Positions 38,540-48,724 of a stretch of DNA of 64,000 nt are shown here, piece by piece. This stretch comes from Pycnopodia helianthoides (taxonomy: Eukaryota; Echinodermata; Asteroidea; Forcipulatida; Asteriidae), in contig CM063249.1 of NCBI GenBank assembly GCA_032158295.1, positions 7,951,195 through 8,015,194 on the forward strand, in the 5' to 3' direction. A model generated the notes under the pieces. It did no database searches. It was not told the DNA's origin and was given only the letters and a program-made list of their open reading frames with translations. Each line of letters opens with the position of its first letter. Within the stretch, counting starts at the first letter, position 1. A program made the position numbers and the translations under genes.

Positions 38540-41500
38540 GCGCAGAAGAGCAAAGTAAGAAAGGTGATGTGCTGCTGCCAATTTCATTTGATATCGCACG
38601 CACTGGGTTGTTTGTACGAGCAGAGATAAGAGGAGTCAAGACTAATTTATTGGTGGACACCGGGGCAACAGATACAGTGCTTTCATCAGAACTTTATTTC
38701 CAAATACCAAAGGAAAGCAGGCCAAAATTATTTACCAACGGCGGAAGAGTACGCAATGCTGATGGCAGTTGTATGGAGACACTCGGCAGCGCCTGGGTTG
38801 AAGTTCAGGTGGGTAGGACTACTTATCCTTTGAATGCTGTGTTTGGTAACACGGGCAAGATCGACGGAATCCTAGGCATGGATTTTCTGCTTCCCACCAA
38901 GGGAACCCTTGATTTCCAGACATTGGAATTGAAGGTGAACGGCGAGAGGATCCGGTGCATGTGTAATGAAGGATATGGAATATGTGCCAGAATAGTTGTA
39001 AGCAAGACCACGAGAGTACCTGCCGGCCACGAGGCGCTGTTACCGGCGTGTATGACAGGTGAAAAGGCGTACGGTGGTTATGCAGTTATTGAACCAGCTG
39101 AGAGGAGCGAGATTGCGGACAAGGGCATGGTGGTTGCTCGGGTACTGGTGAACGCCAATGGGGGTACGCTGCCCATCAGAGTATTCAACCCGGGAAAAAG
39201 AGATTGTGTAGTGAAGGAAGGGACCATGGCTGGGTTTTTGACACCAGTAGGCGAAGGTGACATAGATGAGGAGGTGCGTGAGACACCGGCGCCTGGGGAC
39301 CGTGTAGAAGTTCCCGATCACCTTGAGTGCTTGTTTGAGAGGAGTAAACATGGGGTAGACAGTAAGCATCATAACAGCATAGCCAAATTGCTGAGCAGGT
39401 ACCAGGACATCTTTTCCAGGGGAGACTCAGACATTGGACGTACAGATTGGGTGCGACATCAGATTGATACCAGTGACGCCCGGCCTATAAAGGAGAGGCC
39501 CAGGAGATTTTCCCCGAAGGAACAAGAGGAAATGCAGCGCCAGGTGCAAGACATGCTGCGTAACGGTACCATTGAGCCTACGGATAGCCCCTGGGCATCA
39601 AACGTCGTCCTTGTAAAGAAGAAGGATGGAAAAAAGAGATTTTGCGTGGACTACCGTCGCCTGAATGCATTAACGATAAAAGACGCCCACCCGATTCCAC
39701 GCATAGACGAGACACTAGATACTTTAGCAGGTGCCAAGTGGTTTTCCACTTTGGATTTAGCATCGGGCTATTGGCAGGTCGAACTCGACAAGGATGCCCA
39801 ACAGAAGTCTGCGTTTGTGGTTCGTGGGGGCCTGTACAGTTGGCGAGTCATGCCCTTCGGGCTGTGCAATGCCCCGTCGACCTTCGAACGGCTTATGGAG
39901 AGGGTCCTATCAGGATTGCATTGGGAAATACTCCTGGTCTACCTCGACGACGTTATTGTCTTCGCAAAGACGGTTGAGGAGGAGTTGAATCGCCTTGAAA
40001 CAGTTTTCCGTCGCCTTCGTGAAGCAGGTCTAAAATTGAAACCCCAAAAGTGTCATTTGTTCAAGCAGAGTGTGTTGTACTTAGGCCACATAGTGTCGGG
40101 AGATGGAATCGCCACCGACCCCGAGAAGATTAGAGCTGTACGCGATTGGCAACCGCCCACCACTGTGAAAGAAGTACAGAGTTTCTTAGGTTTAGCGTCC
40201 TACTATCGGCGATTCATAAAGGGTTTTGCAGATAAAGCACGGCCCTTGCACCGTCTTACGGAAAAAGCACGGAAGTTCGTCTGGGATGATGACTGCGCGG
40301 AGGCGTTCGAAGACTTGAAGAATTGCTTACAAGAGTCACCCGTGTTGAAGTATCCCGACCCCGAGGCGGATTACATACTTGACACCGACGCTAGCGGTGT
40401 AGGAATAGGTGCGGTCCTATCGCAGGTGACGGATGGTCAGGAGAAGGTGGTTTCCTACGCTAGCAGAGCACTAAGTAAAGCGGAGCGCAACTATTGTGTC
40501 ACGCGCAGAGAATTGTTGGCCGTTGTAGTATTTCTGAAACAATTCAGACAGTATTTATACGGGAATAAAGTCACCATAAGGACTGATCATGGAGCCTTGC
40601 GTTGGCTTGTTAATTTCCGAGAACACCAGGGTCAGATGGCTCGTTGGTTGCAGGTGATAGGCGAGTACAACTTCATCATAGTGCACCGGGCTGGTCGATC
40701 ACATGGTAACGCTGATGGATTGTCACGCAAGGAGTGTTCTCAATGTGGGCGCGATGAACGGCAGCACCAGGTAGTGAAGGATGAAGCCGAAGTGGTAGGC
40801 GAAAGAGAAGCTCTAGAAATAAGTGAGACAACAGTGAGGGCTGTAACCAGTATACCCTTGATCACACGCGAAAAGATGACGGAAGCCCAACTAGAAGATT
40901 TGTCAATGAAATGGGTGTTCGAAGCCAAGGAAAGAGATGTACAAAGGCCTGACCGGAAGACAATTTCTTCTAGATCGTCAGCAGCAAAAACATACTGGCG
41001 CCTGTGGGACCAACTGGCTATAAGGACAAATGTTCTTTCAAGGCGATGGGAATCGGACGACGGCCGTTCAGTGAAGTGGCACACCGTACTCCCTGAGAAA
41101 TTCAGGGCAGATCTGGTGAAGGAGTTGCACGGCGGTGTGGCCAGTGGTCATTTAGGAGTCAGGAAAACGATGGCGAAGTTCCGCGTCCGGTTCTACTGGT
41201 GTGGTATGGCAGCCGATATTAGATCAATTATAAGACAGTGTAACGTGTGCGCAAAGAGGAAATCTCCTGCCAGGGCTAAGAAGGCGCCACTACAACAGCA
41301 TATCGTAGGTGCACCGATGGAACGTGTCGCCTTAGACATAATGGGTCCTCTACCAGTGACACATAACGGTAATAAGTACATCTTGGTCGTAGGAGACTAC
41401 CTAACTAAATGGATGGAGGCCTACCCCATACCAGACCAAACAGCGGAGACAGTTGCTACGAAATTTGTAAACGAGTACGTGTGCCGTTTTGGCGTACCTG

Positions 41501-42555
41501 AGGTGCTACATTCAGATCAAGGGCGAAACTTTGAATCGAGAGTTTTTGCCGAAATGTGTGGCATTCTTGGAATTGAGAAAACACGGACTTGCCCCTACAA
41601 CCCGAAATCCGACGGGATGGTGGAAAGGTTCAATCGCACTCTCATCACAATGGTTGCAATGATGATTGAACCAAACCAGCGACAGCGTGACTGGGATGAG
41701 AAACTTCCACTAGCTACATTTGCTTACCGTGCAACACCCCAAGAATCAACCGGCGAGTCGCCTAACATGTTAATGCTCGGGCGTGAGTTGCGTCTACCTA
41801 TTGACCTGACCACTGAAATGCCGGGTGACGACGAAGATGACATAGGCGCTATGGAGACTGATTATGCGTGTGAATTGCGGCAGCGGATGAGAGCAGCTCA
41901 GGGTAGGGCAAGAGAATGCCTAAAGCAAAGCGCTAGAAGGCAAAAGGCGCACTACGACCGCCGAACAGTCCAAGACAAACTACAACCTGGTAACTTTGTA
42001 TGGTTGCACAACCCTGCAAAACGGAAGGGTTTCTCACCTAAACTACAATGCAGATGGGAGGGGCCATATCTGATTACACACAAGCTGTCAGACGTAACGT
42101 ACAGAATTCAAAGAAGTCAGAGAGGGAAGAAGAAGGTAGTTCACTGTGACAGATTGAAACCCTATGAAGGCGAACCAATTGAAGCATGGGCAGATGGTGT
42201 GACCGATGAACCGCCTAGTTTGGAGGAAAGTCGTGTGAATAGTGATGAGATCCCTACTCAAGGCGTGCAAGAGGAGTCAGCACAGGGTCCATTGAGTTTA
42301 GCTCCAGACGGGGATGATTTTGAATTTCCCACTGCTATGACAACTGCAGAAACCTCTCTGAATACGGCAGTGCGTCCGACTGAGCCAACCCGAACTCCGA
42401 GTGTAGATAGTGCAGTGAGTTGTGAGGAGGCACAGGCGAGAGTAATGGCAGAACCTGAAGTGACACAACATAAGCAGTCCAGCTATAGGCCCGTGGTACC
42501 ACACGCAAGGCGAAACCCACCACGGAAGCGTACAAGGCCAAATAGATATTTGTAG
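38461..42555 (+). CDS. pol: Ty3/gypsy Pol polyprotein (PR-RT-RH-IN)
   Basis: Replication polyprotein, in the -1 frame relative to gag and open from 38461, so probably made as a Gag-Pol fusion by frameshifting near 38476-38482. Domains with residues counted from the GTG at 38569: aspartic protease LLVDTGATD (active site D30-T-G); reverse transcriptase with YLDD at 458-461; RNase H with DASG near 605; integrase zinc-binding HHCC beginning at H854 and ending CNVCAKR; integrase core with D about 921, D about 982 and E about 1018, giving the canonical D-35-E; then a GPY/F-type module around WEGPYLI. No chromodomain was recognised in the last 150 residues, which are acidic and then basic. No stop interrupts the frame. 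Confidence 0.95.
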   Translation, partial: KRNEVGKRRPADPEARGKAGWNTGPIGAEEQSKKGDVLLPISFDIARTGLFVRAEIRGVKTNLLVDTGATDTVLSSELYFQIPKESRPKLFTNGGRVRNADGSCMETLGSAWVEVQVGRTTYPLNAVFGNTGKIDGILGMDFLLPTKGTLDFQTLELKVNGERIRCMCNEGYGICARIVVSKTTRVPAGHEALLPACMTGEKAYGGYAVIEPAERSEIADKGMVVARVLVNANGGTLPIRVFNPGKRDCVVKEGTMAGFLTPVGEGDIDEEVRETPAPGDRVEVPDHLECLFERSKHGVDSKHHNSIAKLLSRYQDIFSRGDSDIGRTDWVRHQIDTSDARPIKERPRRFSPKEQEEMQRQVQDMLRNGTIEPTDSPWASNVVLVKKKDGKKRFCVDYRRLNALTIKDAHPIPRIDETLDTLAGAKWFSTLDLASGYWQVELDKDAQQKSAFVVRGGLYSWRVMPFGLCNAPSTFERLMERVLSGLHWEILLVYLDDVIVFAKTVEEELNRLETVFRRLREAGLKLKPQKCHLFKQSVLYLGHIVSGDGIATDPEKIRAVRDWQPPTTVKEVQSFLGLASYYRRFIKGFADKARPLHRLTEKARKFVWDDDCAEAFEDLKNCLQESPVLKYPDPEADYILDTDASGVGIGAVLSQVTDGQEKVVSYASRALSKAERNYCVTRRELLAVVVFLKQFRQYLYGNKVTIRTDHGALRWLVNFREHQGQMARWLQVIGEYNFIIVHRAGRSHGNADGLSRKECSQCGRDERQHQVVKDEAEVVGEREALEISETTVRAVTSIPLITREKMTEAQLEDLSMKWVFEAKERDVQRPDRKTISSRSSAAKTYWRLWDQLAIRTNVLSRRWESDDGRSVKWHTVLPEKFRADLVKELHGGVASGHLGVRKTMAKFRVRFYWCGMAADIRSIIRQCNVCAKRKSPARAKKAPLQQHIVGAPMERVALDIMGPLPVTHNGNKYILVVGDYLTKWMEAYPIPDQTAETVATKFVNEYVCRFGVPEVLHSDQGRNFESRVFAEMCGILGIEKTRTCPYNPKSDGMVERFNRTLITMVAMMIEPNQRQRDWDEKLPLATFAYRATPQESTGESPNMLMLGRELRLPIDLTTEMPGDDEDDIGAMETDYACELRQRMRAAQGRARECLKQSARRQKAHYDRRTVQDKLQPGNFVWLHNPAKRKGFSPKLQCRWEGPYLITHKLSDVTYRIQRSQRGKKKVVHCDRLKPYEGEPIEAWADGVTDEPPSLEESRVNSDEIPTQGVQEESAQGPLSLAPDGDDFEFPTAMTTAETSLNTAVRPTEPTRTPSVDSAVSCEEAQARVMAEPEVTQHKQSSYRPVVPHARRNPPRKRTRPNRYL
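38476..38521 (+). promoter_or_regulatory. -1 ribosomal frameshift signal between gag and pol
   Basis: The heptamer GGGAAAC (38476-38482) lies in the gag frame as G GGA AAC, the X-XXY-YYZ form. A slip of one base back enters the pol frame, which is open only from 38461, so the slip must occur between there and 38539. Downstream, ACCCAG (38495-38500) can pair with CTGGGT (38516-38521), with a CCCGCGGG palindrome in the loop, giving a stem or more complex structure 12 bases past the heptamer. Frame, position and motif agree; efficiency is unknown. Confidence 0.72.
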
Positions 42556-42633
42556 TTGGGGAAGAGTGTAAATAGAGGTAGATGACAGACATGATGTAAC
42601 AGTTTAAATTTGGTAGCACAACATTAACCAGTC

Positions 42634-42653
42634 TTCCTTGTGTGTCGTTGCAG
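42634..42653 (+). promoter_or_regulatory. Putative splice acceptor before the accessory ORFs
   Basis: CTTCCTTGTGTGTCGTTGCAG-type pyrimidine-rich tract ending in AG at 42653, 22 bases before the ATG at 42676. It would pair with the leader donor at 37041/37042. This is a motif-based inference. Confidence 0.5.
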
Positions 42654-42675
42654 GCAGGAGAGACATCAGGCGAAT

Positions 42676-42975
42676 ATGGGGAGAGGTCACGAGGAGAAGG
42701 AGACACCGCGTGACCAGCGGGGGGACAAGACAGAGTGCCCGATATGCAAGGTGTCAATGCATAAGAGGAGTCTGGAGAGGCATCAATCCAATGAACATGG
42801 GACCAAAGTGCAGTATTTGTGCGGGATATGTTCCCACAAGAATGGCAGGCGCGACAACCTACGTGCCCACTACCGTGACTGCCACCCTGAGAAGGTAGAA
42901 GAGGTCGACCAGATAGAGGCGAAAACCCTTGAGTCCCATGAGCGGGAAAGCACCAGTTCGGATAGGGATGAGTAG
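42676..42975 (+). CDS. Retroelement accessory ORF: tandem C2H2 zinc-finger protein, 99 aa
   Basis: A separate ORF between pol and the 3' LTR, where env would lie. It starts at ATG 42676 and ends at TAG 42973-42975. A charged N-terminus leads to two C2H2 fingers. The first is CPICKVSMHKRSLERHQSNEH (C-X2-C-X11-H-X4-H, slightly short). The second, beginning CGICSHKNGRRDNLRAH, is C-X2-C-X12-H-X4-H. The tail is acidic and Ser/Glu-rich. It is expected to bind nucleic acid; roles in packaging, nuclear import, target choice or counter-silencing are speculative. It shows no env features (no signal peptide or membrane segment). Confidence 0.75.
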   Translation: MGRGHEEKETPRDQRGDKTECPICKVSMHKRSLERHQSNEHGTKVQYLCGICSHKNGRRDNLRAHYRDCHPEKVEEVDQIEAKTLESHERESTSSDRDE

Positions 42976-42986
42976 AGCCACAGGTG

Positions 42987-43421
42987 ATGGCATCAGACAA
43001 GCTTACCCCAGGAGAAGGGAAGGAGAGAAAGCCGCCAGTGGAGCTCCGTATCCATCACCTACTGGCCGGGCGTCCTGCGAGAGTCACAGAGAAGGGTGCA
43101 ACGACTGTGTTTAATGGTGTGACGCAGACAGTCCATGAGCATCGTGCACGTCATTATGATGTGATTTTCCTGAAGGCTCCGTTGACCACTACTGATGATG
43201 ATGAAGATTTGCAAACTACAAGAATCTGCAGAATGGTGCGGGAGGAAGGTGGCGTTGTGAGTGTCGGACCTGGAATAACCAACGTGGAGCTGGAGAAGAT
43301 CGCTTCCGTGAAGAAGATTACGGAGAAGGTGACGCGCAGCGTTTTCCAGGACGGATTGTTGATCACAAAAGACCACACTGAGAGAGTTTTTAAAACCAGT
43401 TTCGTGGCGGGAATTCGCTAG
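42987..43421 (+). CDS. Retroelement accessory ORF of unknown function, 144 aa
   Basis: Begins 11 bases after the stop of the zinc-finger ORF, in another frame, at ATG 42987 (MASDKLTPGEGKERKPP). It ends at TAG 43421, about 300 bp before the 3' LTR. I do not recognise a family. It looks like a small soluble alpha/beta protein: a basic N-terminus, beta-like stretches (VELRIHHLL, HYDVIFLKAP), an acidic TTDDDEDLQ loop, and a VKKITEKVTRSVFQDGLLIT stretch. No signal peptide or membrane segment is visible. The close spacing suggests re-initiation after the upstream ORF or a bicistronic spliced RNA. Confidence 0.65.
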   Translation: MASDKLTPGEGKERKPPVELRIHHLLAGRPARVTEKGATTVFNGVTQTVHEHRARHYDVIFLKAPLTTTDDDEDLQTTRICRMVREEGGVVSVGPGITNVELEKIASVKKITEKVTRSVFQDGLLITKDHTERVFKTSFVAGIR

Positions 43422-43727
43422 AAGGCGAAATATGAAGTTTAGGCGATGTGATGTATGGGAGCGCCTTGAGAAACTTGGATAGCCTACCGTTGGATTATTG
43501 TGAACTGTTATCACCTTTAAAGCCTTGGGTTCTTTTCAAAAGTTGAACATTCGTTTCTATAAGTTGGTTGTTACGAAGAGTTAAGAGTTACCTTTCTATT
43601 GTTAAAGACAGAGTTGTGTATTTTTGACAAAGTTGAGTTTATATTTTTGTATTAAGAAGAGTGCATTGCTTGTATTTTTGTACCAGTTTTGAAGGTCAGT
43701 GACTGACCGAAACTTAGAAGGCGCCAA

Positions 43728-44378
43728 TGTAACGCAATGCAGTTTTGAGTATTGGGATTCGCCAGCCAGTTTTAGGTTGCTTGGCAACGCAACCCGGGCT
43801 AGTACCTAGCTGTCGTGTAACGCCCTACGTTGCAGTTGTTTGGAGGGTTGCCAGCCTAAAGCAAGATTAGATAAAAGGACGGAGCGGGCATCGCTCGCTC
43901 TCTTTTCCCGCGTTGCGACCGTCAGATCAACTGATTTTACCAGTAGTATAAGTGAGTGTTGCAGTACGCTGATTACGGAGGGAGCCTCATATCATTAGTG
44001 TGAGTCAATAATTTCGTCAAGAATTACACAATCATTACGATAATCTGTATTATGTTCATCTCTTTATAATCATTTAATTAATGAGAGAAAGTGGGTGTTA
44101 TTAAAGATCAGCCACACTTTTTGAAGTATACATTGTGACGTAGGCGAGGGGAGGAGAGAGAAAGTACAATTAACAAATCAAAGTCATTCTCAATTACTGT
44201 GTCCGTTCCTGTTATTTGGGTGTGTGTACAATATTGTGGGAATTGATTGGTGTGGTGTACTGCGGGCCTGGCGGTAGACTGCCGCCAAAACGGATCGTCG
44301 TCTCCAGCCTTCAAGCCAGACCGCTCGCTGACGTTGGCTGGGACCGACCGGGTAGCAGACAGCGACTAAACCGCCACA
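43728..44378 (+). repeat. 3' LTR, 651 bp
   Basis: Same termini and length as the 5' LTR. By eye no substitution was found between them. ATAC follows at 44379. Confidence 0.95.
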
Positions 44379-44605
44379 ATACCAATGAGCTCAAACATTT
44401 GAGATGCTTTTAACTTTGAATTAGCCGGTAATTATGAAGCGGAAAAATCTTTAAAATATTCTTAGTCAAGCTAGACTATTCAGTAATAAGTTTTGATGAA
44501 CTGAAAAAATTTCTTTTACGTTTAAATACTTTGAAAACGGGTACTGTAAGGGGTGTAGTAGTGGAGTCTGTTTTTGTAGTCAGCGTACGGATAATTTTGT
44601 ATAAA
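44379..44605. repeat. Diverged repeat unit flanking the LTR element
   Basis: Resembles about 36110-36346 on the other side of the element (shared blocks TTATGAAG-GGAAAAATCT, GTGGAGTCTGTT, TTGTAGTCAG). A partial third copy lies before 36110. The retroelement therefore inserted at or near the junction of an older tandem repeat with units of about 230 bp. Confidence 0.55.
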
Positions 44606-47212
44606 GGAAGTGGGAGGACGGATGCTGCCAGTTTAATGCAGCACAAGCAGCGATTGAGTGTTTGTTAATTCGGATACTCTTGGTGTGTGGCCCCCAGATG
44701 CAAGTGTATCGATATTCAAACGATTGGTTGAGGGGGTGTGTATGCCTAACTCATGCAGTGTCAGATAATCGCCAAATTTCACTCCCATTAATCAGTTTCA
44801 CTCAGAGACTCGACCATGAGCTCATTGAAAGGCAAAGTGGCCCTGATAACAGGTAAGTAAGGTTAGAAATATAAAGAAGCTATGTAATCGAATCGAACGA
44901 TTACTTTGCATGGATGGAAGGAAAGCAATTTATATATGATATGTCTACGAGCACGAGTCACACTTCATGTCTTTTTCCACTTATTTTTTTTGGGGCTGAC
45001 AAAACTTTGGTGACTGCCAACATTAGGGCTATATATTGCTCATCGGTATGTAAAATAGTGCAGGCCTGCATGCTAATCCAGAGGTTGCAGGTTCAAATCC
45101 CGCTCAAGTCAATTTTTCTTTGTTCAAGAGGCGAGGAAATTACTCAAAATTTTTCGTAAGTTTCCCTTGTGAGTTGTGGTTTGTGCAATTGTAAATAATT
45201 TTCCTATACATTTGAAATATGTTTTCTCTTAAGGGTCAACCTCTGGCATTGGAGCTGAAACAGCGAGGCACTTCGCCTCGTTGGGATGTTATGTCTCCCT
45301 GACAGGACGCAGAGAGGAGAACCTTGAGAAAGTATCTAAGGAATGCCAACAGAATGGACTACCCAAGGACAAGGTAGAGTGAAAGAAATCCCTTGCCAAG
45401 TTTTCACTTTCAGCCAATAAATATTTTCTGAAAGTAATAAAACAAAAATAGCGGAATTTTCTCACATAAATTAATTTTTCGTTGGAAGAATTTCTGCATT
45501 TAAGACCTCCAAGCTAAGATAATTGTAGCTCTTGGTCATGTCCCTATGAGTATGACCATTGGGAGGATAGAGGGTTACGATTTATCGCAGCTAGGTTCCT
45601 CATGCCATGGGTGCAATAGGTGGGATTCAATGGATTGGTGCGTTGTCTTTACACTGCAGATTCTTCTGACTGTAGCAGACCTGTGGAAAGAGGAGGATGT
45701 GAAGAGAATTGCTGACCGAACCTTGGAGCACTTTGGACAGGTGGATGTACTGGTAAGGAATTAAACCTTCAACGTTATGATTAACCCTATTATATAGTAA
45801 CATCTGTCATGAGAGACTTTTGAACACTAGTTGGCAGCAGACTGACCAGGTTCATTTCCAATTGCTCCGTGCATTTTCAGATTTCTGAGAACATAGGGAT
45901 TATTTTATCTGGTACACACTGTAAAGTCATCCGAATGTGTGTTCGAATCCAGGAGTAATGGGTACCCTTGAGGGTAGAGATTGTTAATGGGAATGATCAG
46001 CAACCTGTGTGCCCATTTGGCTGCCGGTGCTGCATACTCCTAAGGAGTTGAGATGGTTCTTAGGACTGCTTAGGGCCCGATGAACAAGGGTAGTAATGGA
46101 TTTTGCTTTGAGAAGCCTACTTGGGTGGTTGGGTTGGCGAAGTAGTATTTTTCTTCGCCTTCAATCTTCAAATCATGCGGGAGCACTATGGATTGTGCTT
46201 TCAGTCCCTACCCGCCTTTACCCGATTGCGTGGGTGTTCCCTTTTATAATTCCAGGTGTTTTTTTCTCCCCCACATATTTAAAACTGAAACTTACTTCCT
46301 TGTCTTCTCTCCATTTGGTTCTTGGCTAGTACAGTGATTAAGTTTGCTTTTCTGAGAGTCCTTGGCTTCATCAATTATCTGTATTTTTAATGCAGACACA
46401 ATAAAGAATTGTATTCGATATTCAATTACCAGAATTAATAAATGAAATGAGATGAAATTGGCTTGAAAAAGTGTAGAGTAAATCCAAATTATTATTTATT
46501 ACTAGGTGAACAATGCTGGCTTGGCAATCCCTGCTGGAATAGAAGACTACCTTGCAGCAGTTTGACAAAACATTTGACTTGAATGTTCGTGCACCACTAC
46601 AGCTCACCCAACTGTTAAGACCTCACCTCATTAAGACAAAGGGTATGTTTAATAAACCATTGTTTTCTTGAAGAAAAAGTGTTTTAAGTTAATGAGGATA
46701 GTAGAGGGAATATATCTTTCTGGGGATCAGGTTGGTTCAGTGGTTTCTTTCCCTGGTGGACCCCGGTTCGAATCCCACCTTGGACTGGAGCCTTGCACGT
46801 GGATTGGGTTTTCAGTCCCTGCCTGATTGCATGGGTTTTCCTCCCACATCTAAAACTGAACATTTCTGTTGGAAATGTAATAGATAGAAAATTTTTCTGT
46901 TAGAAGAACTTTCAAATATTGTTTAACCAATAACAAAGTAGAGTTAATTTGACAAGTGTTTTTTGTTCCAGGTGCTATTGTGAATGTTTCCAGTGTGAAC
47001 GGTGTGATGGCTGTAAGTATTAACGTAAATACTCTAGGTTTACATCTAAACTTTACATCTGAACTGTTTCTTGATGTGTTAGCCTACAAATAGGATTGGA
47101 TTAAATGATACTTCAAAACAAAATCCATTTAAAACAAATAGAACTTTAGACAAAGATCACTCTATTCAGTTATACCATGCCCGATATGTGGCAGAAAGAA
47201 TCTCACTCAAGT

Positions 47213-47715
47213 GTTCACATAACACACTCTTCACATACTCTAACACACACATCCTTTACTCTAACACACTCTTCCTTGACTCTAACACACTCTTCCGTTA
47301 CTCTAACACACTCTTCCTTTACTCTAACACACACTTCCCATACTCTAACAAACTCTTCTTTTACTCTAACACACTCTTCCCATACTCTAACACACTCTTC
47401 CCGCACACATTCCTATTTTTGCATCCCTGTGGAGACATCTTTTGTTCTTTCCTTTGTCCCTGTAGTTAAGAACCTCCCATAGACTTTGTACACAAAATTC
47501 CTTGTGGAGCAACCCAGTCTTTAGATTTCCCTATGTTTTCCCATTTCTGTTTTGTTATCGGTTTCCATAAGGTAGTGAATATGAAATCACTCTAACACTT
47601 CCCATACTCTAACTCACTCTTCATTTACTCTAACACACTCTTCCCATACTCTAACACATTCTTCCCATGCTCTGACACACTCTTCCCATTCTCTAACACA
47701 CTCTTCCCCTCTTGT
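47213..47715. repeat. 21-bp minisatellite, two blocks
   Basis: Units like ACTCTAACACACTCTTCCTTT are repeated at about 47225-47405 and again at 47587-47712, with unique sequence between. It lies in intron 5 of the broken SDR. The corresponding left-arm intron is only 297 bp and lacks it. The seven-residue peptide repeats seen in its frames follow from the unit length being a multiple of three. Confidence 0.85.
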
Positions 47716-48119
47716 ACAGAAGTATCCCAGCCTCCCCGAAAATCCTCTAAAGAATTCCTGAGATTCCCAGAACACAAGAAGACCCAATAGGAGGGAGTGG
47801 GGGTACACCATGCCACATATCGAACACTCCAGCATAAAATATTGAACTTTCAGAAAGAATTCATTTCCCAAAACAAACAAAACAAACAAATGAACAACTT
47901 TATGGGGGGAGGATTATTTCCTACTGATCTTTGATCGTTTTTATGCAAATATCATTTTTTTCTTTTTTTTCTTGACAGTTTCCATTTATTTTGACGTACT
48001 GCATGTCTAAGACTGCTTTGGACTCGCTCACATGCAACAGTGCACATGGTAAAACAATCTTTATTTATCAATTAAGAGTTTTAGATGTGCATTATGTGTG
48101 TCATTACACGAACGTGAAT

Positions 48120-48480
48120 GTAAGAAGGTTGCGCTTAAGGCAAGGTATACTTTGGTAATTGTCAAATACAAGTATCTTCACTTGTTGTATCCCATCATAT
48201 ACACAAAATAACAAACCTGTGAAAATATGGGCTTAGTTGGTCATTGCGAATGCAAGAAAATAACAAAAGAAAAAACACCCTTGTTGCATAGGATTGGGTG
48301 CTTTCAGATGCCCGAGGCTTATGCCTGAAACCCTTTCAGATTCAAATGTTTTGGTGAAAATTACATATTTCTGTAATACTACATTACTTCGAAAGGGGGT
48401 CGTTTCTAACAATGTTTGATAGTATCAACAGCTCTCCAGTGCACTTTACCAAGATTAAAGTTTTGAAGTAACAACCAAAG
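48120..48480. mobile_element. Degenerate MITE, mirror of 28830-29180
   Basis: Same element at the same place in intron 6 of the second SDR copy. Confidence 0.55.
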
Positions 48481-48724
48481 ATAGACCCTCCCTTTGGTTT
48501 GAGAGCCACAAGAATATTTCACCAGCTCGTGTTCGGCAAAAATACATGTATCTAAAACTTTCCAATATTTTACAAATAAAAATTGTTTGGACTGCCACTT
48601 TGCACAATCCATATTTCAAAATGAAGAATTTTGCAAGCAGGTGCAACGTTTTCCTCATTAAAATAAAGGTTTGCACATCATTGATTCTGAGATAAGGAAC
48701 AATTACTACTTGGTTCTTAGATAG

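Larger units (their letters stand above)
36347..44378 (+). mobile_element. Complete Ty3/gypsy LTR retrotransposon with accessory ORFs
   Basis: Full-length element of 8032 bp: 5' LTR, primer site, spliceable leader, gag, pol (protease, reverse transcriptase, RNase H, integrase), two extra ORFs, 3' LTR, and ATAC duplications. The domain order with integrase last places it in Metaviridae. The sequence before the 3' LTR (about 43711-43727) is only weakly purine-rich, so the polypurine tract is not clear. It was inserted in the spacer between the head-to-head SDR copies. Matching LTRs and open frames indicate a young and possibly active copy. Confidence 0.95.

Noticed and set aside
42676..43421. 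Envelope gene of an errantivirus-like element
   Set aside because: Neither ORF has a signal peptide, cleavage site or membrane segment; one is a zinc-finger protein.
47213..47405. Regularly spaced repeats that could suggest a CRISPR array
   Set aside because: Units are contiguous without unique spacers and the window is eukaryotic.
47177..47482. Open frame with a seven-residue Ser-Thr-Leu repeat
   Set aside because: It follows from a 21-bp minisatellite unit, is open in several frames, and lies in an intron of the broken SDR copy.
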